From Leucaena leucocephala (lineage: Eukaryota; Streptophyta; Magnoliopsida; Fabales; Fabaceae), in NCBI GenBank assembly GCA_037074615.1, contig CM073536.1, forward strand, positions 2,113,001 to 2,177,000: a stretch of 64,000 bases of DNA. The letters run 5' to 3'. Under the pieces are notes generated by a model. It saw nothing but the letters and a program-made list of their open reading frames with translations. It did not search any database and had not been told where the DNA came from. A program made the translations under genes and the position numbers. This document shows positions 11,569 through 20,985 of this stretch, in pieces (position 1 is the stretch's first letter; each line of letters starts with the position of its first letter).

Positions 11569-13518
11569 ATGGCGTACATGGATGTTTCGAAATATGCTCA
11601 TAGTCCTGTGCACAAGGCATTATTGATGAAGGATTATGCTGGGCTTAAGGAGATATTTGCACGTCTCCCTCGACTTCGGAAAGCAATTGAGATTGAGACT
11701 GAGTCGGAGTCAATAGCTGAGGAAAAGAAGGCTGAGGCTATCTCTGCTATCGCTGATTTCCGTGATGTTCCAAATCGTGACACCCCTCTTCATTTGGCGG
11801 CAAAACTAGGCGATCTGAAGGCCGTTGAAATGCTTCTGGTTGCTGGTGCGAATAAAAACTTGAAGAACAAACAAGGATGGAGCGCTCTTACAGAAGCAAT
11901 TATCAATAAACAAGAGGAAATTGGTCTGCTTATGATTCGGTTTTCTCATCATCATTTGGATGAAAAATTCTGTAGAAGATTGCCTCGCTATATAGCAACC
12001 ATGAGAAGGATGAGAGATTTCTATATGGAGATTTCGTTTCATTTTGAGAGTTCCGTGATTCCTTTCATCTCAAAAATTGCCCCTTCTGACACTTTCAGAA
12101 TTTGGAAAAGAGGTGCCAATTTGAGGGCAGATATGACTTTGGCTGGTTTTGACGGTTTAAAAATAAAGAGGGCGGATCAAAGCGCTCTGTTCCTTGGTGA
12201 TGGCTTTGAAGATAGCAAGAAACCGCCTGGGATACCATTCTATATCATAGCACATAAGCATAAGAAGGTATATTTGAGCGATACATCTCCCGGTACTCAA
12301 CCATCAGATCAGGAGATACGACAAATTTACCAAAGAAAATCTCAGGAATCAAAACCAAAGATCAGAATTGACACGAGTCAAGCATTTCTTGTTCCCCAAT
12401 TGACATGGAGAAAAAAGAAGAGAAAGGAAATGGTGGGGCCATGGAAAACTAAGGTGTATGATTTGCGCAATGTGCATGTAAGCATCAAATCTAAAAAGGC
12501 CCCTGGAGCTAAAATGGATGACAAGTTGTCTGCCAATGAAAGCAAAAAAGCGAGTGATGATATTATTGAAGAAAGTTTGACAGAGGAAGAAAGAAAGCAA
12601 CTGGAACTTGCACTTGAACAGAACATGGATTCATTGGAATTGAATACTGAGGATGAGTCTGATCATAGAAAAACAGAAAAGAAGGAACGAGGACGGAAAG
12701 AAAAGGAGAACAAGAAGGGAAGACACGTCAAAGCACCTTCTGAGGATTCTGATAGCAGCTGCTTTGACAAGGAAGGGAGTGGTGAGAATGAGTTTAAACG
12801 AGGAATGAGACCTAGTCTGTGGTTTTCACCGGACTTTCCTCTGAAGGTTGAAGAATTGTTGCCATTGCTTGACATTCTTGCAGACAAAGTTAAAGCAATT
12901 CGTCGTTTAAGAGAGATTCTCACAACAAAACTACCAAAGGATACCTTTCCAGTCAAGGTCTGTGTCCTGTGTATCTTTCGCTTACAGAAAATCTTAGTAT
13001 TTTCATATTGTTTAGGAAACATAGAAAAATTGATGAAATAACGTTGTTTGGGTAAATATCATCTAACTGATTGCATGGTTATATGACCATTCATTTTATT
13101 TCTTGTTTTATCACTCTTGATTTTGTTCGCTGGTTCAATTCTCTTTGTTCAACCTTGTTTCTTATTTTCGTTTTCGATGAATGTGTGACCATTTCACTAC
13201 CTTTGTCAGGTTGCAATCCCTGTGGTTCCTACCGTTCGAGTATTGATTTCCTTCCCAAAGTTTGAAGAATTACCACCATTGGAAGAGTTCTCATCGGCCC
13301 CTTCAAGTCCAACTTCTGAAGATCTAGAGAACCCAGCAGAAGAAGAATCCCCATCTTCTTGGTTTCAATGGATGAAGGGTCACCCTGGTTCATCTTCTAC
13401 TGATTCTAATAGTAAACTTGAAAACCTTTTTGTTATTCCCTCTACCTACACTAGGATTTCTTTCGAGTCCACAAACCAGCAGGGACAAGAAAATAAGACA
13501 GAAAGATCCCATAACTAA
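11569..13518 (+). CDS. Ankyrin-repeat/GPCR-chaperone (ANKRD13-like) protein, copy C, intact
   Basis: Two coding exons, 11569-12957 and 13210-13518 (donor AAG|GTCTGT, acceptor TTTGTCAG|GTT, phase 0), give 565 aa. Residues 11-37, 71-100 and 104-135 form ankyrin-type helix pairs (DTPLHLAAKLGD). From about 140 comes the GPCR-chaperone-type domain: RRMRDFYMEISFHFESS, SDTFRIWKRGANLRADMT, then LTEEERKQLE at about 345, a charged Lys/Glu linker, and the C-terminal LWFSPDFPLKVEELLPLLD block reaching into exon 2 (VRVLISFPKFEELPPLEEF). Compared with copy A it lacks the WFGGWRKK-type linker, about 60 residues. It is the only undamaged member of the tandem trio. Its likely location is cytosolic or membrane-associated, since no signal peptide or membrane helix is visible. 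The biochemical role is unknown; the family name comes from animal ANKRD13. Confidence 0.88.
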
Positions 13519-14017
13519 TAATAAGGTATTTGAATATTGAGTAAGCAGCAGCTTCCGAGCCCTGTATGATATTTGAGAGTGAGCAGCAGATTCTAATTAA
13601 GAATATTATTACACTGAACTTCTGAATCATATGAGGGTGAACTGAATGTTGGGGCAATATTTTCACACCGTGTGAGATATCCTTTAGGACGAATGTGATT
13701 AACCGTTAGGGTTGTACAGCACTAGGAAAGTCTATGTTCTGATTCTCTTGCTATAATCTTTTGTGTAGCCGTGCTTTGATCGCAGCATTGGAAGTTTCTG
13801 TATTTATTTATTTTTGACATCGAGAAGGAAGCCAAGCAGTGGTGGATAGGAATGAAATTGACTTGCGAAAGTTCATAGTATTCGCACCATAAGCAACAGA
13901 ATATCATACAATATCAAAGGAAGCTTTATTTTGAGATACTGGTTGTTTATATATTTTTTTCGCAAATCTTATGGTAAGTTCTTTCACAATTAAAAAAAAA
14001 TTAAATTGAAAATCTCA
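13519..14017. other. Copy C 3' region, then start of CHS-cluster flank
   Basis: Likely 3' UTR to about 13800, no gene. From about 13932 the sequence is paralogous to 18597-18700, so it belongs to the ancestral 3' flank of CHS1 and marks the left limit of the CHS-related duplicated DNA. Confidence 0.55.
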
Positions 14018-14031
14018 ACATCATAAATAAG
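14018..14031. repeat. Target-site duplication, left copy (LINE)
   Basis: ACATCATAAATAAG, identical to 15036-15049. It brackets the 1004-bp insertion at 14032-15035. Confidence 0.9.
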
Positions 14032-15035
14032 TTTTTTTTTATAAGAAAGAAGGGCAAAGCCCGAAGAAAATAATTACACTAATGGGAAAATTAATCCCAA
14101 ACACTCAGCATCCACTAAATGTAACATATGAGACGGATAAGAATTAAATATAGAAGATCTGGTGAGACCGTCCTTTGCAAGTGCATCAGCAAGGTGATTC
14201 TTCTCACGTGGGATGAATTTTAATATAACTTCCCATAGCTTACTCAGGAGATCCTTGATCTTAGTGATCAACAAATTACCGACATTATAACAGTTATCCC
14301 GCTTCAAAATATCCATTAGCGTTTTTTAATCTGATTCAAGTATTAGCTTCTTGTAACCATAAACCCATTCAAATATGAGTCCTTTGTACATTGCCCATTG
14401 TTCTGCTTCAAAAGTAGTACACGTTCCGATGAAGTGAGTAAAGCCTGCTATCCATTTACCAGAACTGTCCCGTATTACACCTCCACATCCAGCTCTATTA
14501 CAAGAAGATGACATAGCTTCATCTACATTTAGCTTCAGCCAACTTGCTGGTGGAGGACTCCACTTGCTAGATCCACACGAATCTACAACTTGATCATGAT
14601 TGGGTGTATTAATGGAGGTATACATTTTCCACGTTCGTCATATAACATATTCAGGTTCCACAGGTCTTCCTTCACCTGAATTAAAAATTACAGCATTTCT
14701 CTAAAGCCAAAGTTTCCATATAATAACACCCTAAAGAAGATTCCAGTTATTTTCTATGTTGCCTATTTCTCTTGTCAGATTTAAAACAAACCAGTCTCGA
14801 AGGGGAGTAGCAAAGAAAGAAGAGGTACCTTGGTAATACAAGTTTTCTCCACAAACTTTTTGCATAGTCACAATCTCTCAAAATGTGTAATATATCCTCT
14901 TCACCATTATTACAAGTGGGGCAAACTGCGGAAGTAGAGGACTATTTGCTCCTCCAAGTTTAAGTGAGAAGCCTATTATAAAAAGCCAACCTCATAAAGA
15001 CCCTAACATGTTCCACTCCTTGCCATTTCCAAATG
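14032..15035 (-). mobile_element. 5'-truncated non-LTR retrotransposon (LINE): zinc-knuckle and RNase H 3' part, decayed
   Basis: Minus-strand insertion starting inside coding sequence at IWKWQGVEH (about 15034) and ending in a poly-A tail (T9 on plus, 14032-14040). In order it encodes a zf-RVT knuckle (VCPTCNNGEEDILHILRDC, about 14860-14925) and an RNase H-like RVT_3 domain (KLNVDEAMS, CGGVIRDSSGKW, EAEQWAMYKGL, then LADALAKDGL; 14074-14560). It is defective. The knuckle is in a different frame from the upstream part, and a TAA at 14326-14328 interrupts the RNase H at LESD, where homologues usually have Ser. The 14-bp duplications on both sides and 5' truncation are the signature of target-primed reverse transcription. 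The RNase H part resembles the many LINE-derived 'putative ribonuclease H' annotations in plants. Confidence 0.92.
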
Positions 15036-15049
15036 ACATCATAAATAAG
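15036..15049. repeat. Target-site duplication, right copy (LINE)
   Basis: Exact copy of 14018-14031. The unoccupied form survives in paralogous DNA at about 18690-18710 (CTTCATAAATAAGTTGATG). Confidence 0.9.
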
Positions 15050-15112
15050 TTGATACATGGCCCTGAAATCTTTCCAGCAAAAAGGTCCATATAATCTCTT
15101 ATAAAAAAAATA

Positions 15113-15155
15113 ACAAAAAAGTTCCATTTTTTTTTTGGGTACAAAAAAGTTCCAT
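15113..15155 (-). mobile_element. Micro-insertion of a retroposon tail (T9GGGT) with 15-bp duplication
   Basis: ACAAAAAAGTTCCAT occurs at 15113-15127 and again at 15141-15155, separated by 13 bases TTTTTTTTTGGGT. Reading minus, this is ACCC followed by poly-A. Near-identical structures occur at 33555-33599 and 37356-37404. The best explanation is an extremely 5'-truncated LINE/SINE insertion. Confidence 0.75.
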
Positions 15156-15265
15156 ATCATTGAACTTAAGAATAAACCCAAGTTAGGCTGAATTATGGGA
15201 TAAAAGTGGATAAGTGCAGATACATCTCGCCTTTTATTTTCTTTTATACAAATACATCTGGCCTT

Positions 15266-16544
15266 TTAGGTAGCCACACTGCAGAGAACAACGGTCTCAA
15301 CGGTGAGCCCAGGCCCAAACCCAAACAACACTCCCCATTCAAGCCCTTCACCAGTAGTCCTGAGCCCATCTTCTGCAGACTTCCTTCTCATTTCGTCCAA
15401 AATGAACAACACGCTAGCACTCGACATGTTCCCATACTCACTCAGCACGTGCCTGGTGGCCCTCATCTTCTCCGGCTTCAAGCTCAGCTTCGCCTCAATC
15501 TCGTCAAGAATCGCTGGCCCACCTGGGTGAGCAATCCAGAAGATGGAGTTGTAATCAGAGATCCCCAGTGGCTGGAACGCTTCCACCAAGACCTTCTCGA
15601 TGTTCTCGGAGATTAGGACCGGAACTTCCTTGAGCAGATGGATGGTGAGGCCAACCTCGCGCAGAGGTCCAACAATGGCTCCTTCACTGTCTGGTAATAT
15701 GGTCTGAGCGGTCCATACCAGCTCAAACAGAGGCTTCTCCACAGGGAGCGGGTCAGAGCCCACAATGACGGCAGCCGCACCGTCTCCAAAGAGAGCTTGG
15801 TCCACAAGGCTGTCCAGGCGGGTGTCGCTGGGTCCACGGAATGTGAAGGTGGAGATCTCCGAGCAGACGACGAGGACGCGAGCTCCTTTGTTATTTTCGG
15901 CTAGGTCCTTGGCCAGGCGGAGGACTGTGCCGCCGGCGAAGCAGGCCAGCTGGTACATCATGTAACGCTTGACGGAGGGACGGAGGCCGAGGAGCTTAGT
16001 GAGCTGGTAGTCGGCGCCAGGCATGTCGACCCCGCTCATTGTGCAGAAGATGAGGTGAGTGATCTTTGACTTGGGTTGGCCCCACTCCTTGATGGCTTTG
16101 GTGGCGGCATCTTTGCCGAGCTTGGGGACTTCGACGACTACCATGTCTTGCCTTGCATCCAAAGAAGGAGCCATATACTCGCACATGTTAGGGTTCTCTT
16201 TCAAGATGTCCTCAGTCAAGTGCATGTATCTCTTCTTGATCTTTGACTTTTCACCTGAAATATATGTGGTTGCATGGATACGTTAGTTCCATCGCATATA
16301 TATATGCGCAAATCTGCAGGGTGTAAGGTAGCATTGTTCTTTGCTAAAGGAATAAGGAGGGCTTACACATTCTCTTGAATTTTTCTTTGAGCTGAGTCTT
16401 GTGCTCGCTGTTAGTGATTCTGAAGTAGTAATCAGGATAAGTACTTTGATCAACACAGTTTGGTGGAGTGGCCGTTCCTATGGCCATCACTGTGGCCGGC
16501 CCTTCTGCTCTCTGAGCCTTGCGGATTTCTTCAACACTCGCCAT
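15266..16544 (-). CDS. CHS1: divergent chalcone synthase-like type III polyketide synthase
   Basis: Exon 1 is 16367-16544 and exon 2 15266-16254, with a 112-bp intron splitting the Cys60 codon as is usual in CHS genes. Product 388 aa. The family uses a CoA-ester starter plus malonyl-CoA; CHS itself makes naringenin chalcone in the cytosol/ER-associated flavonoid complex. By Medicago CHS2 numbering the catalytic Cys164 (15941-15943), Phe215, His303 and Asn336 remain, as do Gly256 and the GFGPG loop. Many cavity or near-cavity residues differ from the other four copies: T132M, Q162L, G163A, T194S, A195T, V196F, H205R, G211D, D255V, H257P, F265I and C341S, plus M64K. Frame and splice sites are intact, so it may be neofunctionalised or an early-decaying gene; naringenin chalcone synthesis is doubtful. 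The 3' flank contains the LINE at 14032-15035. A possible TATA (TATATTTAT on minus) lies about 100 bp before the ATG. Confidence 0.9.
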
Positions 16545-17011
16545 ATGGTTCCTTACTTCCTTTTTTCTTCTCCCAAACAAGGAGATCTGGCAGAAAGTAC
16601 AATATAGTGGGGGAACGAATTAAGTGTGTATAGCAATTTAAACCATAAATATATTATAGCAGTAGACTGAAGTGAAAAATAAAATTAATAAACGCTGGAT
16701 ATATCATAAATAAAATTAAAGTAGTAGATACTACTGAGAAATAATATCATAGTATTGCTTAATTAATGTTACTTTACCCTATTTTGAAATCTATTTTAAT
16801 TTAATTTTTATTCTCAGAATATCCTTCCTAACAATACGTAAAACTGGCTATTATAATATTTCTCTAGTGATTAATGTAAACTATAGTTCAATAAAAATTA
16901 AAATTACGTAATTAAATTGAGAAATATAATTTATATATACTGGAAATATATATATAAGATAATCTGTTGACAATTAAAGAATACGTTGACGTTGCTGGAT
17001 TCTTGAGTTAA

Positions 17012-17172
17012 CACGTGGCGCTGGATGAAATAAAAACGGCAAAAAAAGGGTGAAAATCTTATAAAACTGTAAAAATTCATCAGTTATTTAAAAATTCTTA
17101 ATATAATTTTGAGTTTCGATTTTTGGTTCAAAGGGGATCACGTGACGATTTCTCGCCCGTGCTGGGCACGTG
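17012..17172 (-). promoter_or_regulatory. G-box cluster upstream of CHS1
   Basis: CACGTG at 17012-17017, 17139-17144 and 17167-17172, about 470-630 bp before the CHS1 ATG. G-boxes bind bZIP/bHLH factors and are common in CHS promoters. No adjacent MYB AC-element was seen, unlike CHS2 and CHS4. Function inferred. Confidence 0.5.
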
Positions 17173-17652
17173 GGTTTGAGGCTTGAAGGTACACTCTGCG
17201 AAAGAGTTAGGGCGGTCGTATTTCATAATAATAATAATAAAAAAAACAATTTCATAGTTTGGGATCTGTTGAAATAGTATGATCTGGTTGGTTTAACAAG
17301 TCAACTCCCCGTGTTGCATACGTACTCTATCTGTATAATAAACTATGAGGAATTGAACAGAAATCACCACAACCAAAATAAAAAGGAAAATAAAACAAGA
17401 GAAAGATATATATACACTCACACTAAACCAGACCACAGTACTAGGAGTAAGAATAGGGAGTTTTGGGTTAGCCATAACAGAGAGAGCATAAAAGCAATAT
17501 ATAGGGGATGGCTTATTGTAACCCAAGACTTGAGATTTATGATTCTTAATTAAGCAATATAAGTTATGGCTCTTAATTAATACAACTTATGGCTATTAAG
17601 TAAGAGAAAACCGATAGCCTTTATACCGGACCACTTCCACTCCCTCAACTGA

Positions 17653-17867
17653 TCTCTCATGGCCATTTTTTTTTTTGCCCACCCGATTCACCGGAGCTTT
17701 GCCCCAACTACATCCGGATCCGACCCGCGTCGCGCACCTGGTTATGGTGGGTGAGTCTCCCAACGAGGATTTTCTGCATTCGTCAAGGCTCGAACTCGAG
17801 ACCTCGCTTAAGCGATACCGAGCCGCTTACCACTCGGACCAACCCCCGTTGGTCTCTCGTGGCCATT
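17653..17867 (-). mobile_element. tRNA-derived SINE with poly-A tail and target-site duplication
   Basis: On minus the element starts at about 17852 with GGTTGGTCCGAGTGGTAAGC, which includes a Pol III A-box-like TGGTCCGAGTGG. A B-box-like GAGTTCGAGCC follows at 17787-17797. It ends at GGGTGGGC plus a poly-A tail (T run at 17666-17676 on plus). Flanks TCTCTCATGGCCATT (17653-17667) and TCTCTCGTGGCCATT (17853-17867) are a 15-bp duplication with one mismatch. Length about 185 bp. The open reading frames across it are artefacts. Confidence 0.88.
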
Positions 17868-17980
17868 GAATTGAAGGAAATATCACAGCTACTCATCCAC
17901 GATAACTGTTATTTGCATTTTCACCCTGTGGCTTAATGGTCTTGGGCTAATCTACGATGGATGGATCAGCCATAATCCAA

Positions 17981-18244
17981 CACGTTTGAGCTCAATCTCA
18001 CGCTCATGGTTAGTGATTTTGAAATGCTCATATGCTCCTCCCTAGAGTTATTTATCTAATTTAGAATTAAATAAATTACTTAATTATAATACATCTGACT
18101 CGATTCCTCTAAAATACTCATATGTGATATTATATTATATATAGCAGTTTATAAATTATATAAATTAATTTAAAATAATAATAAATATAGGAGATAAATT
18201 AAATTAAGCTCTTCTATTTATGATCAACACAGTTTGGTGGAGTG
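17981..18244 (-). pseudogene. Relic of CHS exon 1, split by an AT-rich insertion
   Basis: 17985-18023 aligns without gaps to the end of CHS exon 1 (TTTGAGCT...TTAGTGATT...TGAA; about three-quarters identical). 18221-18244 is a 24-base exact match to the CHS1 exon 1 segment coding for NCVDQ. In intact genes these blocks are about 22 bp apart; here about 197 bp separate them, probably a small MITE-like insertion. Orientation is minus. No exon 2 remains on the expected side, where CHS1 upstream DNA and the SINE now lie. Confidence 0.75.
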
Positions 18245-18544
18245 CACATTTCATATATATTTTAAGCCCCTGCGCTCGCAAATATTATATCCGATATTCA
18301 ATATAAGAGCTAAAAAAATAACTGAATTCACAGTAGACTGATTTTTTTACTAGATTAAGAAAATTAAATAAATCAGTTAGTTATAACTACTATAAGAGTT
18401 GGTTAACTAATTTATATAAATTAAAAAGTATATAATAATATGAATTACATGTGCACAATGCTCCATTAGTTACCCATCATGTTTTAACAAGGTCTTGAGC
18501 TTGAACTCAACATATTAATTTATGAATGCAATTCAATTGATTGT

Positions 18545-18550
<6 letters not shown>

Positions 18551-18577
<27 letters not shown>
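18551..18577. repeat. (TA)n microsatellite
   Basis: Uninterrupted TA run just to the left of the CHS 3'-flank relic. Confidence 0.95.
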
Positions 18578-18581
<4 letters not shown>

Positions 18582-18596
18582 TATAATAATTTTTAT

Positions 18597-19170
18597 CTGA
18601 TACTGGTTGTTTATATATTTTTATCCCAAATCTGATCGTAAGCGTTATTTCAATTTTTTTAAAAAATAAAACGTAACAACTCTCGACTTCATAAATAAGT
18701 TGATGCATGGTCATAAAATCTTTCAGACAAACAGTTATATATATCATGGAACTGATATGAAGAAATGATAAGCCCAGGTTAGGCTGAATTGTGAGATAGG
18801 AGGGATATATGGGTTCAGTTGACGAATGGGTGAAACATACGACCATTTAGAATATGTTCGGTCTTTAGGAAGTACTATTTTATTATAATTACAATAGCGG
18901 CGCTTAGAAAAATATCATAACTTTTAGTTGTTTAAGTTTATACCTAAAAATAATTTATATATCGCCCTATCCAAAATTGATATGGTCTAGGAGATAAATG
19001 AGACTTCATCATACTTTGTCATACTTTTAGGTTATAAGCGAATGAAAAAAATTTGTATAAAAAAAAAACAAGTACAGATGCATCTTGCCTTCTACTAGGT
19101 GGCCACACTGTAAAGGACAACATTTCAACGGTGAGCCCAGGCCCCAATCCAAAAGGAACACCCCATTCAA
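18597..19170 (-). pseudogene. Relic of a CHS gene: last about 23 codons plus 3' flank
   Basis: 19098-19170 on minus matches the CHS C-terminus (TGGGGTGTTCC, GGGCCTGGGCTCACCGTTGA, then TGTGGCCACCTAG) with one base deleted near the end, so the frame is broken. Beyond the stop, 18597-18815 follows the CHS1 3' flank (13932-14031 plus 15050-15200) but without the LINE, so it preserves the empty insertion site. About 250 bp at 18816-19065 has no counterpart. Homology to CHS stops abruptly at CCCCATTCAA (19161-19170), which marks the truncation point. Confidence 0.85.
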
Positions 19171-19410
19171 TAAAAAATAAATAAATAAAATACATCCTTT
19201 CGAACTATGCTATTATCATAATATCGCTATCTGAATACTATATTGCGAAAACATTTAAAAAAATCACTTTATGATAATCCCATATGTTATCCTATATGCA
19301 TCATAAGAAATTTAAATTGATCCAATAATGTTTAAGAGTTGCGCCCAAAATCCGAGTACGTGACCAACGAGAACGAATTAGTAATGGTCATAAAGTCATG
19401 CAATTTCGAG

Positions 19411-19453
19411 GAATAATACTAATATTTTTTTTTCCAACGAAGAATACTAATAT
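19411..19453 (-). mobile_element. Micro-insertion (T8CCAAC) with imperfect 15-bp duplication
   Basis: GAATAATACTAATAT (19411-19425) is repeated with one mismatch at 19439-19453. The 13-base insert TTTTTTTTCCAAC lies between. Same architecture as the T(n)GGTAC insertions but a different tail sequence. Confidence 0.55.
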
Positions 19454-19599
19454 CTAAAGAATGCTAGGTGCTAATATATTAATAGAAAAACTTACTCAAA
19501 ATATTACATTTTTTACAAGAGGACGAATTATTAAGACAAGATAAAATGATCAATTTTATACACAAATTAGACCTTATGCATCATAATGGACCTGTTTAA

Positions 19600-20118
19600 A
19601 AACTATGTAAATTAAATCATAGCTTTAGAAATTTTTTTGGTAAAATTTTAATTTAGAAAAATTTTAAAATAAACAGTCACATTTGTTCAAAAAGATTTCT
19701 AGACCAAACTATAATTTCAGATAAGCTGGTAAGAGTATCTTTTAGTAAAAGAGTTTATAGATTACTCAATTACTATTTTACCTTTACTTTTTTTTATACA
19801 CTATTTCCTCTCTACTTTCTCTTATATTTTATTCACCATCTCTCATCTCTTCTTTCTCTTCTATCTTCTCCACTCTCTCTCCTCTTTCCTCTTTCTTATC
19901 TATTTTTCATCATATCTCCTACCTCTTATTTTTAATAAAATCATATCATCTCTGATAATTTTTTAATTACAAAAGTCCCTTTGATAATAACTATCAAAAT
20001 ACTCATTTATCCATAACAACTTTTTTTATAAGCTATTTTCCAAAAGTCCTTTTTTAAAAAATACGTAATTTTTTTATAAGTTATTTTTCTAAAAATCGAT
20101 TCAAATACACACAATATA
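19600..20118. repeat. Non-autonomous repeat, inverted copy of the element at 32625-33125
   Basis: The reverse complement matches 32625-33125 along its length: the GTGTGT(A)TTGAAT end, purine-rich GAGAGAGG/GGAGAG tract (here the CT-rich run at about 19805-19905), ATAAGCTATTTT, and TTTATTTTAAAATTTT near the other end. The size suggests a MITE or small non-autonomous DNA transposon. Ends are not sharp and superfamily is unknown. Confidence 0.6.
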
Positions 20119-20985
20119 AACTTGACATCCGACAAGACATAATCCACTCGAAGCAAAGCAAAAACATATAAACATTGAAACCCATTAAAACATAAGCCAA
20201 CTACCAGTCTACAACGATTGAACGAAGACAAGAATGAAAGACCACGAATCAATTTACCATTGCATTTCAAACACTGCACATACGAAGAATAGTGTTGGAG
20301 ACAAGGTAGGTGGTGAAGAGCTACCTTTGCACCATAGAGAATGCACCGCGATAACCACCTAGGTGAGCCACTAGAGTAAAGGGCTCGGATATCTCAAAGG
20401 ATATTGAAAATGCAACTGAAAAGAAGATCCAAGAACAAAAGATCTGACAAAAAAAAGCTAGAGAAAGCCAACAAGAAATCCCATATGAAAATATCCAAAT
20501 GTGAATAGTAAACATGCATAAAATAACAAACAAACTAGAGAAGAAAACTAAACACTATAATTTTTGGTCGGCCAAAAAAGCACACTAGAAATAAAACAAA
20601 CCAAAATCAGCAAGTAGACAAACCCAGTCATAGCACTAACCATTCCATGATTAGAAGAAGTCCAAAGCGATAGTCAGGTGTGAACTTTCCCTTCCATGTG
20701 GTCTGCCACCCAGACCCCTTTGTAATCCAAAAGTTAAAGTATTACCAGTTTACCTTATTTTTCTTAGCTTCTTTGATAAAAAATAATTTTTATATTGCAA
20801 ACTCTTTTGCACTCTACAGACCCCATCAAGACAGACTAACTTTTAATAAATAAAACGGATACATTTTCAGTACATTGTATAAAAATTTAAAAACATACAA
20901 GAGAGTCCCAACAACAGTGGAAGCAGAAGTATAAATTATTGACGATTGGGCCTCCTCGTTCATCTTTGGTGTTCTATTGGGCCTA
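20119..20985. other. CHS2 3' region, no gene
   Basis: 20745-20985 (CHS2 3' UTR/flank on minus) is closely similar to 35940-36160 after CHS5, including GGCCCAATAGAACACCAAAG and TAGAGTGCAA. 20119-20740 shows no coding signal or recognisable element. Confidence 0.65.

Noticed and set aside
15206..16286. Plus-strand ORFs of 60-136 aa overlapping CHS1
   Set aside because: They are antisense shadows of the GC-rich CHS exon; the same kind of shadow ORF recurs over every CHS copy.
17677..17852. A functional tRNA gene
   Set aside because: A- and B-box-like sequences are present but there is no acceptor stem or compact cloverleaf; poly-A tail and target duplications show a SINE.
17675..17936. Two overlapping small plus-strand ORFs
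   Set aside because: They lie across the minus-strand SINE and its flank; the SINE explains the sequence.
18520..18846. Minus-strand ORF of 108 aa
   Set aside because: Runs through a TA microsatellite and the CHS 3'-flank relic; no family similarity.
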